This document shows, piece by piece, positions 1 through 7,921 of a stretch of DNA of 64,000 nt (position 1 is its first letter; each line of letters opens with the position of its first letter). A program made the translations under genes and the position numbers. A model generated the notes under the pieces. It was not told the DNA's origin. It did not search any database and saw only the letters and a program-made list of their open reading frames with translations. The stretch is from Bacteroidota bacterium (lineage in GTDB: Bacteria; Bacteroidota; Bacteroidia; NORP154). Location: NCBI GenBank assembly GCA_022572355.1, contig JACZWC010000006.1, forward strand, positions 1 through 64,000. Reading direction: 5' to 3'.

Positions 1-122
1 TACTTTTTGTTCCATAGTTGTTGTTACTTTCCAAGGCATGATAATTTGTTTTTTTTTACAAATTACTAGTCTTAAAAGTGTAAACTATGTCCCTTTAACT
101 TTGTAAAGCATGTCCCTTTATC

Positions 123-140
123 ATACCGAACTGGGGATAA
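123..140 (+). repeat. left copy of flanking direct repeat
   Basis: ATACCGAACTGGGGATAA here resembles ATACCGAATTAGGGGTGATAA at 2063-2083, in the same orientation. The two copies flank the inverted-repeat-bounded unit 255-2041. They may mark the ancestral insertion site. They are imperfect, so this is suggestive only. Confidence 0.45.
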
Positions 141-264
141 CGGTCCGGGTATGGCGCGTAGGGATTAATGGAAACGGATTTGTCCGCCAAAACCAGAGCT
201 GTTTAGGAACGCAAAGATAATATTTACTCGTCTGCCCTATGAGCTATACCCATTGTTGCCAGCA
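135..264 (-). other. attC-like folded recombination-site candidate
   Basis: Read in the direction of the two genes to its right (minus strand), it starts with TGCTGGCAAC at 264-255, continues AATGGGTAT and ends at a GTTATCC boundary near 141-135. Inside it are two nested pairings separated by symmetrical 6-nt internal loops: GGGTAT (147-152) with ATACCC (246-251), and TAGGG (159-163) with CCCTA (235-239). Outer core, inner arms and about 130-nt length resemble an integron attC site. The core bases do not fit the classic RYYYAAC/GTTRRRY consensus, and no integrase gene is present. Confidence 0.4.
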
Positions 265-269
265 TGTGC

Positions 270-1571
270 CTATTCGTCAATTCGTTTTAAAGATCCGTTG
301 ACAAAATGCAAACTGTAGCCAAACCCGTAATACCAATGTTCAGAAGTCCCATATTTAGTTGTAGTCTTGTCAGTCCAAAATGGAATGTTCCAGGCCATTC
401 TACACATTTCTTTTGTCATTCCAATCTTCACTTTTCCTGACGCGATTAATTCACCGTTGGCTTGACCAAATTTATTAATACATGCAGTTCTGTGTTTAGC
501 CTGTGCTACTCTTTCCTCTTCCTTTTTTAACTGCTCTTCTCTGATCCTTTTTGCTTCTACAGTAGCTTGTTCTAGCTTTTTATGACGTTCGCGTTCTAAG
601 TACAGATCATATAGAATAAATGTGTGATAATTGCTTTTATCCTCCATAACTTCCATCGCAATTATTTGCCCTACTTCATTTTTAAGCAGATGATACAATA
701 CATGATTTTCACTAGAATTGTTTTCTACTTGTCCTCTCTTCAATAAGGTAACTTCAGTGCAAGTCCATAAGCTCCCTTTCTCAATTGTTAATTTATTCCC
801 AGTTAAAATGTCCCGATGATATTTTGTGTAAAATGGCGGTTCCATACAGATTATTCGCTTCCCTTCATAAATTTGCTTCTGCTTAACGAAATATGGAACT
901 AGTGTCATTCTTTCCAGTCGGGAGCAATAAAGAAAGTCTTCATTTTTATCATTCTTAAGGAGGAATATTACTTGTACTCTTTTCCATGATAATCCCAAAG
1001 CATCTCGGTAATTCTGGATGAACATGTCACCCTCACCCCGCCTTTTAAATTCATAGTATTGATCATGCATTTGTTGCCAGATGCTATCCAACTGCTTTTC
1101 ATAAATCACGTCTATCACGGTATAATAGTTACCACCTACTTCTTTAGCATCTGAACTAACACCTATCTTATCGTTTCCCTTTGTTGCGGAATAATAATGG
1201 TGAGGTTTGTAAATAATGGTAGCTAATTTGTCATAATGAGGCTGAGTCAATTCACTACTATTGAAAGACCTTTTTAATACTTTCTCTGCCTTGATGATCT
1301 GAAGAGAGTCTGTAAACAAAAAGCCAAACTGCCCCGACCCCTGATCACCACGTGTCGGGTTGGATATTGGCGGGATATAAAATTTGAGTCCCACATATTG
1401 ATAGTAATCAATCAACTGTCCTTGTTCTGAGTATCTTTTCAAACTATCGTAAGGAGCAGGTTTTAATACAGTTTTTTCGATCTTCTCTTTATTCAGATTT
1501 CCAACGGTTATCTGAGCATTGAGAATGTTATTTGCAGCTAACAAGAGTAATAGAATAACGGAACGGTTCAT
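270..1571 (-). CDS. secreted protein with C-terminal SmpA/OmlA-like motif
   Basis: 433 residues. An N-terminal signal peptide ends near ILNAQ (about residue 20). The central part matches no family I recognise. Residues about 325-365 are charged and probably coiled coil (repeated E/K/R/Q). The last 60 residues carry a pattern like small BamE/SmpA-type lipoprotein domains: KIGMTKEMCRMAW, a TTTKYGTSE stretch and a closing FVNGSLKRI. Such domains are common at the C-terminus of Bacteroidota envelope proteins, so an envelope location is inferred. It lies 10 nt after the 144-residue gene, inside the unit 255-2041. Function is unknown. Confidence 0.7.
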   Translation of the reverse strand: MNRSVILLLLLAANNILNAQITVGNLNKEKIEKTVLKPAPYDSLKRYSEQGQLIDYYQYVGLKFYIPPISNPTRGDQGSGQFGFLFTDSLQIIKAEKVLKRSFNSSELTQPHYDKLATIIYKPHHYYSATKGNDKIGVSSDAKEVGGNYYTVIDVIYEKQLDSIWQQMHDQYYEFKRRGEGDMFIQNYRDALGLSWKRVQVIFLLKNDKNEDFLYCSRLERMTLVPYFVKQKQIYEGKRIICMEPPFYTKYHRDILTGNKLTIEKGSLWTCTEVTLLKRGQVENNSSENHVLYHLLKNEVGQIIAMEVMEDKSNYHTFILYDLYLERERHKKLEQATVEAKRIREEQLKKEEERVAQAKHRTACINKFGQANGELIASGKVKIGMTKEMCRMAWNIPFWTDKTTTKYGTSEHWYYGFGYSLHFVNGSLKRIDE

Positions 1572-1581
1572 TTTATTTACG

Positions 1582-2016
1582 TTACGTGAATGACAACATT
1601 AGCATTTTGACATTGCGAATTATTTCATCATGTGGTTTTTGCTCTTGAGTCATTTGATTAAAACATTGGAACGCTCTTAATTGTTGAGCAAAGTCTTTAC
1701 AAATCGTAACTAAATGCAATGCCATATTAACTGAATCGGTTTCTTCTGGACCTGGATAGATATTTGAATTTCTTGTCGGCATTAAATCGGCTAGCGTTGA
1801 ATTTATATTCTGATTATTGTATCCAAGAGCCATGATTTGCGTGTATGTTATTTCCGCCAAATCTTGTTTAGATAACCCCGTTCTTGTAATATTTTCTCCG
1901 TCAATCTTTTCCATTACCGATGGAATGATTAGGTCTCTTACTTCATGTAATAGAGACTCATAAGGGAAAGTTTGATCGTAATTATAGTCCATTTTTATCA
2001 GGTCAGATGTATTCAA
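1582..2016 (-). CDS. hypothetical protein, first gene of the accessory unit
   Basis: 144 residues, no signal peptide or membrane segment, probably helical and cytoplasmic. I do not recognise a family. It starts 15 nt inside the terminal repeat TGCTGGCAAC and ends 10 nt before the start of the secreted 433-residue protein, so the two are probably co-transcribed and travel together. The start codon is the only ATG near the 5' end of the frame. Confidence 0.55.
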   Translation of the reverse strand: MNTSDLIKMDYNYDQTFPYESLLHEVRDLIIPSVMEKIDGENITRTGLSKQDLAEITYTQIMALGYNNQNINSTLADLMPTRNSNIYPGPEETDSVNMALHLVTICKDFAQQLRAFQCFNQMTQEQKPHDEIIRNVKMLMLSFT

Positions 2017-2062
2017 ATTTTTCTAAGGCATTGCTGGCAACTTACTGTAAAGCGTAATAAAT

Positions 2063-2083
2063 ATACCGAATTAGGGGTGATAA
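2063..2083 (+). repeat. right copy of flanking direct repeat
   Basis: ATACCGAATTAGGGGTGATAA, similar to 123-140 in the same orientation. It lies outside the inverted repeats that bound the two-gene unit. Confidence 0.4.
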
Positions 2084-2135
2084 TTACAGGATAAGCGCAG
2101 ATTCTCACCTGCCTGCCCTTAAGAACTAGGCACAA

Positions 2136-2167
2136 AAAAACCCCGCACTTATGTGTAAGCACGGAGT
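2136..2167 (-). terminator. intrinsic terminator of the Cys/Lys-rich protein gene
   Basis: On the minus strand CTCCGTGCTTA pairs with TAAGTGCGGGG around a 4-nt CACA loop (mostly G-C pairs, some wobble) and is followed by seven T residues. It begins about 20 nt after the stop codon at 2187. Confidence 0.85.
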
Positions 2168-2186
2168 TTAACAGGACTAGAAAATT

Positions 2187-2510
2187 TTACTTTTTCTCTT
2201 TTGTGTCATCGGCTTTCACTGCTGCTTTTGCAGTAGAACCACCTTTTTTGCAGCATCTTTTCTTTGCATAAGAGCAAGACTTACCATCTTTAGCTGATGC
2301 TGTAGATGAGCCTTTTTTGCAACAAGCCTTTTGCTTTTTCGTGCACTTCTTGGCTTTGGTACAGTCCTTTTTGCAATTCTCATCGCATTTATGACCGCCT
2401 TTGCAGTCACCACAGGTAATTCCTGCTTTTGTGCTGATTTTCTCAGCTGGTGAAGCATATGCAGTTCCGATGAATGCGAAGAGGGCAAATGCCAACAATA
2501 AATTTTTCAT
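2187..2510 (-). CDS. small secreted Cys/Lys-rich protein
   Basis: 107 residues with a clear signal peptide (MKNLLLAFALFAFIGTAYA, then SPAEK). The mature part is dominated by lysine and 11 cysteines in CxxC, CC and CxxxC spacings (ITCGDC, KKDCTKAKKC, KACCKK, KRCCKK), with alanine/serine linkers. An exported metal-binding or disulfide-knotted periplasmic protein is the natural reading, but no named family was recognised. It is a single gene with its own terminator and a probable TATCTTTG promoter element (complement of 2555-2562). The 90-residue overlapping reading in another frame is a shadow. Confidence 0.7.
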   Translation of the reverse strand: MKNLLLAFALFAFIGTAYASPAEKISTKAGITCGDCKGGHKCDENCKKDCTKAKKCTKKQKACCKKGSSTASAKDGKSCSYAKKRCCKKGGSTAKAAVKADDTKEKK

Positions 2511-2554
2511 GATTTGGAAGTTTAATTAAGGTTTATTTACAAGTCTATAACGAT

Positions 2555-2562
2555 CAAAGATA
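2555..2562 (-). promoter_or_regulatory. Bacteroidota -7 element (TATCTTTG)
   Basis: The minus strand reads TATCTTTG, matching TAnnTTTG, 44 nt upstream of the ATG of the Cys/Lys-rich protein. No clear TTG at the -33 position was seen. Confidence 0.45.
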
Positions 2563-2659
2563 GCAAATATTATGCCGGTTATTAATGAGATGAGCCTCAC
2601 ATTAAATTCACAACTCTTGTTTCTTAATATGCTAATGGGCTTGAGTCCTCCCTTCTCGT

Positions 2660-2686
2660 CCACCGAAGTGCGAGGCACGAAGGTGG
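2660..2686. repeat. palindromic hairpin just after psd
   Basis: CCACC-3-GTGC-3-GCAC-3-GGTGG is a REP-like inverted repeat adjoining the psd stop codon (2688). It has no T-run on the minus strand, so it more likely stabilises the 3' end of the operon message or is a repeat-family copy than a strong terminator. Confidence 0.5.
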
Positions 2687-2687
2687 A

Positions 2688-3344
2688 TTAAAATTCGGCC
2701 ACTACTGTGCGGCATCCTCTTACTGCCTGATCCACATCAACCAGAATTTTGACGTCCACAGGTAGATAAAGATCTACACGTGAGCCAAATTTTATAAACC
2801 CAAGCTGGTTGCCTTGAATAACCGTGTCTCCTTCTTCCGCGTAATAAACAATTCTTCTGGCAACCGCGCCTGCTATTTGCCTCACCATTACTTCACGATT
2901 ATTTTCGTCTTCGATTACAAAAGTTGTCCTCTCATTAAGCGTTGATGATTTCGGATGCCAGGCGACGAGATATTTACCGGGGTGATATTTGAAGTATTTG
3001 ACAACTCCTCCGATGGGGAACCAGTTCACATGCGCATTAAGGGGAGACATAAATATTGAAACCTGCTTTCGGGTTCCTTTGAAATACTCAGGTTCTTCCA
3101 CCTCTTCAATAATGACGATTTTGCCGTCGGCAGGGGCATAAATTAGATTGCTATCTGGAGTAATTTCTCTTGTCGGACTCCGAAAGAACTGCAGAATCAA
3201 CAGAAAGAGGATGCCGGTTGTCAGATAAGATATGTTGTGAGACAGCTTGTTTTCCGGAAAGAAGTGCTGAACCGCAAAATTGATAAGGCCTAAGATTATC
3301 ACTGTAATCAGTAGGATAACATATCCTTCCTTGTGAATTGCCAT
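2688..3344 (-). CDS. psd: phosphatidylserine decarboxylase (short, archaeal-type)
   Basis: Decarboxylates phosphatidylserine to phosphatidylethanolamine at the inner membrane. 218 residues, the compact form usual in Bacteroidota. Two hydrophobic segments lie at residues about 8-28 and 38-54. The catalytic core includes YAPADGKI (69-76), FMSPLNAHVNW (98-108) and, near the end, FGSR (186-189). Cleavage between Gly187 and Ser188 would create the pyruvoyl group. It is the last gene of the leftward operon rsfS-ftsH-lutC-DUF2007-cdsA-psd, 8 nt after cdsA, so two successive phospholipid steps share a transcript. Confidence 0.95.
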   Translation of the reverse strand: MAIHKEGYVILLITVIILGLINFAVQHFFPENKLSHNISYLTTGILFLLILQFFRSPTREITPDSNLIYAPADGKIVIIEEVEEPEYFKGTRKQVSIFMSPLNAHVNWFPIGGVVKYFKYHPGKYLVAWHPKSSTLNERTTFVIEDENNREVMVRQIAGAVARRIVYYAEEGDTVIQGNQLGFIKFGSRVDLYLPVDVKILVDVDQAVRGCRTVVAEF

Positions 3345-3352
3345 GGGGGAAA

Positions 3353-4186
3353 TTATTTTAAAAACTGCAAATATATCATCACAAATGGAACTGACAACAA
3401 CACACCATCAAAACGATCTAGTATTCCGCCATGGCCAGGTAAGATTGTACCGGTATCCTTCACGTTCATACTTCTCTTAAACATGGATTGGACCAAATCG
3501 CCCAATGTGCCAAAGACTATGATTATGGATGCCACTATTATCCATTGCATGAGAGATAATTCTACAAAGTACAGTGACAACAAGTATGCACATAAATAAC
3601 AAAAGGCCGCACCACCAATGCTTCCTTCCCATGATTTTTTGGGTGAGATTCTCTCAAAGAGCCTGTGTTTGCCAAACTTAACACCGAACACGTATGCAAA
3701 AGAATCACTGGTCCATAACAATAGAAAAAATCCAATAATTACATTGGGATTATAATGAAACAATTCGTAACCCTCATATCCGGCAGGTGGATAAGCCAGG
3801 TAGCTCAGTAAGACCATCGGAAAAGCAAAATACAGTATACCAGCCAGTACAATGGCAATATTGATTATCGGTGTCTCTGATTTTCTATAGAGCTCTGCAA
3901 TAAAGACGAAAAAGATCAATGGCACAATCAGGATTATCCATATTTGCACCAGCATCTTGTGCAGATAAAGAGTGAGGATTAAATAGAACAGAGAACCCAC
4001 CACGACTCCGGTATTGGTAGGAATATCAAATCCACCGCTTCTTACCAGCTTATAGAACTCTCTTAGGCCTAACGCTGTAATTATCAAAAACAGCAGGGTA
4101 AAGGAGTGTTTCCCAAAATAAATACATGCTAAAAGAATAAGCGTAAAAAGCACACCTGTTATAAAACGTTGTCGGATATCGCTCAT
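3353..4186 (-). CDS. cdsA: phosphatidate cytidylyltransferase
   Basis: Makes CDP-diacylglycerol from phosphatidate and CTP. 277 residues with about eight hydrophobic membrane segments. The family signature is complete near the C-terminus: S-x-F-K-R, then KDTG, then LPGHGGILDRFD. The upstream SPKKSWEGSIGG motif is present as well. Its start overlaps the stop of the DUF2007 gene by 4 nt (ATGA), indicating translational coupling. psd follows after 8 nt. Confidence 0.96.
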   Translation of the reverse strand: MSDIRQRFITGVLFTLILLACIYFGKHSFTLLFLIITALGLREFYKLVRSGGFDIPTNTGVVVGSLFYLILTLYLHKMLVQIWIILIVPLIFFVFIAELYRKSETPIINIAIVLAGILYFAFPMVLLSYLAYPPAGYEGYELFHYNPNVIIGFFLLLWTSDSFAYVFGVKFGKHRLFERISPKKSWEGSIGGAAFCYLCAYLLSLYFVELSLMQWIIVASIIIVFGTLGDLVQSMFKRSMNVKDTGTILPGHGGILDRFDGVLLSVPFVMIYLQFLK

Positions 4187-4386
4187 GAGTTAGCTTTTTC
4201 GATCAGGTATATTGCGGTAGCAACGGATTCCCTTCTCACACATAATTCAACTTCTCCGAACAAATATGAGGAATCTTTTTTATTGATTTCAACCGCATTG
4301 ATATCATTGTCAAAAAGCAAACCTTTGATCATATCAATCTGATGTAGTTCTGTGGATGAATAAATGCTGACCCAACCCTTTTCCAC
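4183..4386 (-). CDS. DUF2007-family small protein
   Basis: About 67 residues of the DUF2007 (putative signal-transducing) family. The typical opening GWVSIYSS and the following pattern IDMIKGLLFDNDINAVEIN are present. I place the start at the GTG at 4386, just after the lutC stop. An ATG at 4416 would add ten residues and overlap lutC by 26 nt. Its 3' end overlaps cdsA by 4 nt. The biochemical role of the family is unknown, but this position between lutC and cdsA recurs in Bacteroidota. Confidence 0.8.
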   Translation of the reverse strand: MEKGWVSIYSSTELHQIDMIKGLLFDNDINAVEINKKDSSYLFGEVELCVRRESVATAIYLIEKANS

Positions 4387-4390
4387 CGCC

Positions 4391-5050
4391 CTACTGAGAT
4401 TTGTGATTGTCGTCAATCATGAAAACATACAACTCTTTAGGGCCATGGGCGCCAAGTATCAATGTTTTTTCAATATCAGCAGTTCTGCTAGGTCCTGTGA
4501 TAGTAGTGATCATTGACGGCAGGCCATCACTGTATCGAGTTCTCATTCCGTCCAATGCTTCTTTGAGATACATCACCAATTGCGAAGTATAGGCAAATAC
4601 TACATGAATCGGCGGATAAACCGACATTCTTCTACCCGTTGCCTGAATGGATGAGATCATCACACTGCCTGTTCTGGCAATCAAATATTCACAGCTTGTA
4701 ATTCCGACGTCCATGCTATCAATAGTTTTGATATCATCTTTAAATCCAAAACCGCCCTTTGTTAGAATATCCTTGATTTCTTGCTGAAAACAAAAGACAT
4801 TGCTCCAATTGTTGTCCGCCCTCATCGAAGTGAGTGCCGTAACAGCCTGGGTTTCATCTTCACAGAAAACGAATTTGCCAGATATATTGGTGAGTTCCTC
4901 GGCAAATGTTATATCCAACCCCTTACCGGTATCGGTGGACGTTGAATAAACATTTTTCTTAAAATTTAATCCGGAGTACTTTTGGGGCTGTTGTTGAATA
5001 AGCGCCTTACGCACTTTTTTTAGGATTCTCTCTTTGGAGGTTGCTTGCAT
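4391..5050 (-). CDS. lutC: LUD-domain protein, LutC/YkgG-like
   Basis: 219 residues. The LUD domain fills the protein after a basic N-terminus (TSKERILKKVRKAL). Conserved features include the TSCEYLIARTGSVM stretch and the closing ITGPSRTADIE-LGAHGPKEL motif near residues 180-210. In other bacteria LutC works with LutA and LutB in L-lactate oxidation, but no lutA or lutB is present here. In Bacteroidota this copy sits in the ftsH-cdsA operon, so its role may differ. The assignment is to the family, not the pathway. Confidence 0.85.
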   Translation of the reverse strand: MQATSKERILKKVRKALIQQQPQKYSGLNFKKNVYSTSTDTGKGLDITFAEELTNISGKFVFCEDETQAVTALTSMRADNNWSNVFCFQQEIKDILTKGGFGFKDDIKTIDSMDVGITSCEYLIARTGSVMISSIQATGRRMSVYPPIHVVFAYTSQLVMYLKEALDGMRTRYSDGLPSMITTITGPSRTADIEKTLILGAHGPKELYVFMIDDNHKSQ

Positions 5051-5280
5051 AAACCAAAATTAACGTTTATTGGGATTAATATAACTTGGAAATTACCTCC
5101 AATAGATATTTATGTTCTTTCGGCTATGCCGGTTCCAGAGTAAACCGCTCCTGGCTTCTGGTCGCTGGCCGCTCTGGTGTCGCCAGTTGCCAGCAGCCAG
5201 CAGCGAGTGCTGATTTGTCCGAAAAGTAGCCTACACCTGAGGCGCATAAATTTGTCTTGTGGCTTTTGGCAAACCAACTT

Positions 5281-5300
5281 CTCCCGATAGCTATCGGGAG
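5281..5300. repeat. perfect 20-bp palindrome (REP-like)
   Basis: CTCCCGATAGCTATCGGGAG is fully self-complementary. It lies 19 nt beyond the ftsH stop. The surrounding 5051-5318 interval has no gene and also holds degenerate GCTGGC/GCCAGC repeats. It may act as a 3' mRNA hairpin for ftsH or be a member of a dispersed repeat family. Confidence 0.7.
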
Positions 5301-5318
5301 ACGGTGGTGGTTGATCGC

Positions 5319-7451
5319 TTACGAATCCTTCTCCAACTTTTTTCCGCCCGAGGCGCCTGCATGTCCGGTAGGCAGGAATCCGCCTTTGGCGGAAGCTTTG
5401 GTCTTCTTAGCTGTTTTTCTGCTTACACCATTGCTGCTTTTGGCGGCTTTCTTTGCAATGGATTTTGTACTTAGAATAATTTTTTTACTTGCGAAGGGGC
5501 TTTTCCCAATTAACCTTGTTATATCAGATTCAAATATCACCTCTTTGCGCAGTAACTCTTTGGCAATAATTTCCAATTCTTTTCTTTTTCCGTTCAGAAG
5601 TTTCTTGGTTCTTACATAAGCAGAATCAATTAGCTTCCTAACCTCGATATCGATTGTTTGAGCGGTAGCTTCCGAGTAGGGTTTTGAAAATGTAAATTCT
5701 GATTGCTGAGGATCATAAAAAGAAATATTACCGATTTTATCATTCATACCATAGATGGTAATCATGTTATAAGCAACTTTTGTTATTTTTTCCAGATCAC
5801 TGAGTGCACCTGTAGATATTTTGCCAAAAACGATATCCTCAGCTGCCCTTCCGCCAAGTGACATACAGATCTCATCCAACAACTTTTCTGTTCTGTATAA
5901 ATACTGCTCTTTTGGCAAATATTGCGCATAACCCAATGCGGCAAGTCCTCTGGGTACGATGGTCACTTTTACAAGTGGATCAGCGTGTTCCAGGTACCAT
6001 CCTGCAACGGCATGGCCAGCTTCATGATAGGCGACAATTTCTTTCTCTTCAGGAGAGATTATCTTTGATTTTCTTTCCAGGCCTCCAATCACGCGGTCAA
6101 TCGCCGCTTCGAAGTCTTTCATGTCTACGGCCTTTTTATTGTGCCGCGCAGCAATCAGTGCAGACTCATTACAAACATTGGCTATATCTGCACCGGCAAA
6201 ACCCGGGGTTTGTGCAGCCAACATTGCGGAACTAACCTCTTTCTTTAATTTCAGGGGTTTCAAATGAACATCGAAGATTCCCTCTCTTCCCACAAGGTCG
6301 GGTTTGTCTATACCAATTTGCCGGTCAAATCTACCGGGCCGCATCAAAGCTGAATCGAGAATTTCAGGTCTGTTAGTAGCAGCAAGGATAATTACCCCTG
6401 AGTTGGTGTTGAAGCCATCCATTTCCGATAGCAATGAATTCAAAGTATTCTCTCTCTCATCATTAGCTCCAGAAAACTGGCCTTTTCCTCTCGAGCGGCC
6501 AATTGCATCGATTTCATCAATAAAAACTATGCATGGAGCTTTGGCTTTAGCCTGGCTAAATAGATCTCGTACTCTTGCAGCACCGACCCCTACAAACATC
6601 TCCACAAAATCAGAGCCCGAAAGGGAGAAAAACGGCACCTTGGCTTCACCTGCTACTGCCTTTGCCAGAAGAGTTTTTCCAGTGCCAGGAGGTCCCACAA
6701 GCAGTACGCCTTTTGGGATCTTAGCCCCCAACTTTGTAAATTTAGTCGGGTTTTGTAAAAATTCAACTACTTCTATTATCTCCTCTTTAGCTTCTTCCAG
6801 TCCTGCAACATCTTTAAATGATATTTTGACGTTGCTGTTGGCGTCAAATAATTCGGCTTTCGATTTTCCAATGTTAAATATTCCGCCTGCGGCACCTCCT
6901 CCTGCGCTGCTCATCCTTCGCATAATGAATACCCACAATCCGACCATTAGTAATATGGGGAACAGCCATCCCAGAATCTCACCTCCCCAGTTTTTTCTGG
7001 ATTCACTTTCGGCGTGGATTTTTCTGTGCGAATCACCGTATTTTTCCTGAGCTTCCTTAAGTTGATAGTTGAGAAAGTAATCCACAGAAGAAATTTCAAA
7101 TACATAGTGCGGGCCAGGATTGAGGGCATTACCGAAAGTTTGATTTCGGATCTTTTTATATTTTTCAGCTGTAAGTCGGTCCCGGATGATGTATATTTCA
7201 ACTATATCCTTGTTGACTATCACAATTCGCTCAACATCACCGGCACTGAGCATATCGCGTTCAAATTCCGCCCAGGTGGTTTGTGTAACTCCAGCACCCC
7301 AGCTTAGTATCTGGAGTCCGAAAATAACAACAGCGATCAATCCGTAAATCCAATAAAAGTTAAAATTGAACTTGAATTTTTTGCCACCCGGAAACAAAGA
7401 GCCTCCGTCGTTCTCTTTTTTATCCTTCTTTTCCTCTTTATTGTCTTTCAC
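5319..7451 (-). CDS. ftsH: ATP-dependent zinc metalloprotease FtsH
   Basis: Membrane-anchored AAA+ protease for quality control and regulated turnover. I choose the GTG at 7451, whose TG is shared with the rsfS TGA stop (GTGA). The frame stays open for 21 codons upstream but would then overlap rsfS. From GTG the protein is about 710 residues: a charged N-terminus, TM1 (about 32-49), a periplasmic domain, TM2 (about 160-177), Walker A GPPGTGKT (about 253-260), Walker B VFIDEIDA, the arginine region NRPEILDSALMRPGRFD, and the zinc site HEAGH (about 476-480). The C-terminal tail is Lys/Ala/Gly-rich. Its last ~20 codons are encoded by palindromic repeat DNA (TCCGCC TTT GGCGGA). Confidence 0.95.
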   Translation of the reverse strand: MKDNKEEKKDKKENDGGSLFPGGKKFKFNFNFYWIYGLIAVVIFGLQILSWGAGVTQTTWAEFERDMLSAGDVERIVIVNKDIVEIYIIRDRLTAEKYKKIRNQTFGNALNPGPHYVFEISSVDYFLNYQLKEAQEKYGDSHRKIHAESESRKNWGGEILGWLFPILLMVGLWVFIMRRMSSAGGGAAGGIFNIGKSKAELFDANSNVKISFKDVAGLEEAKEEIIEVVEFLQNPTKFTKLGAKIPKGVLLVGPPGTGKTLLAKAVAGEAKVPFFSLSGSDFVEMFVGVGAARVRDLFSQAKAKAPCIVFIDEIDAIGRSRGKGQFSGANDERENTLNSLLSEMDGFNTNSGVIILAATNRPEILDSALMRPGRFDRQIGIDKPDLVGREGIFDVHLKPLKLKKEVSSAMLAAQTPGFAGADIANVCNESALIAARHNKKAVDMKDFEAAIDRVIGGLERKSKIISPEEKEIVAYHEAGHAVAGWYLEHADPLVKVTIVPRGLAALGYAQYLPKEQYLYRTEKLLDEICMSLGGRAAEDIVFGKISTGALSDLEKITKVAYNMITIYGMNDKIGNISFYDPQQSEFTFSKPYSEATAQTIDIEVRKLIDSAYVRTKKLLNGKRKELEIIAKELLRKEVIFESDITRLIGKSPFASKKIILSTKSIAKKAAKSSNGVSRKTAKKTKASAKGGFLPTGHAGASGGKKLEKDS

Positions 7452-7873
7452 GCTTTCACTTGTTTTAAAGGAGATACTGGATCTTTGATATTTGAAGTTT
7501 TGGCATCTGCCCATAGACCTTCAAGATCATAAAACTCTCTAAATTCTGGCAAAAATACATGTACTACCACATCAAAGTAATCTAACAGTATCCACTGTTT
7601 ATTTTCATACCCTTCCTTCGGCTTCGCAATAAGCGATGTTTGCTTTTTAATTTCTTCTTCTACAAAACTTGCTATGGCATCAACTTGTATGTGCGAATTT
7701 CCATGACAAATGATAAAATAATCGCAAATTGCTCCACTCACATTACGAAGGTCCATTTTAACAATCTCGTGGCCTTTTTTCTCCTGAATACTTTGAATGA
7801 TTATATCTGCTAACTTTGTGGAATCCAGACCTTTTAAGGAGGACCGGGCCTTGGCAACAGGGTTATTTACCAT
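7448..7873 (-). CDS. rsfS: ribosome silencing factor RsfS (YbeB/Iojap)
   Basis: Binds ribosomal protein uL14 on the large subunit and blocks subunit joining in starved cells. 141 residues. The domain spans about 20-125 with the hallmark stretches VSGAICDYFIICHGNSHIQV and WILLDYFDVVVHVF and the terminal FREFYDLEGLWADA. First gene of the leftward ftsH-lutC-cdsA-psd operon, divergent from birA with 48 nt between the starts. Its stop codon overlaps the ftsH GTG. Confidence 0.95.
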   Translation of the reverse strand: MVNNPVAKARSSLKGLDSTKLADIIIQSIQEKKGHEIVKMDLRNVSGAICDYFIICHGNSHIQVDAIASFVEEEIKKQTSLIAKPKEGYENKQWILLDYFDVVVHVFLPEFREFYDLEGLWADAKTSNIKDPVSPLKQVKA

Positions 7874-7892
7874 TCACAAGATATTACGGCTA

Positions 7893-7900
7893 CAAAAGTA
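7893..7900 (-). promoter_or_regulatory. -7 element of the rsfS-ftsH-psd operon
   Basis: The minus strand reads TACTTTTG, a match to TAnnTTTG, 20 nt upstream of the rsfS ATG in the short rsfS/birA divergent spacer. Confidence 0.6.
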
Positions 7901-7921
7901 CGCATTTTAGCATTATTTATC

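Larger units (their letters stand above)
255..2041 (-). mobile_element. gene-cassette-like unit with 10-bp terminal inverted repeats
   Basis: GTTGCCAGCA at 255-264 and TGCTGGCAAC at 2032-2041 are perfect reverse complements. They lie just outside the two minus-strand genes at 270-2016. In gene orientation the unit begins with GTT and ends with AAC followed by AATG. The units at 32695-33516 and 33625-35170 use the same arrangement with different repeat sequences. Complementarity between the first bases of an integrated cassette and the R'' core after its gene is a property of integron cassettes. A non-autonomous transposon is the alternative. Confidence 0.45.

Noticed and set aside
2216..2488. 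90-codon frame inside the Cys/Lys-rich gene in another frame
   Set aside because: Shadow of the Lys-rich codons; the chosen frame has a signal peptide and terminator.
6304..7050. 248-codon open frame antisense to ftsH
   Set aside because: It lies wholly within the conserved AAA core of ftsH on the other strand, and its protein has no recognisable pattern.
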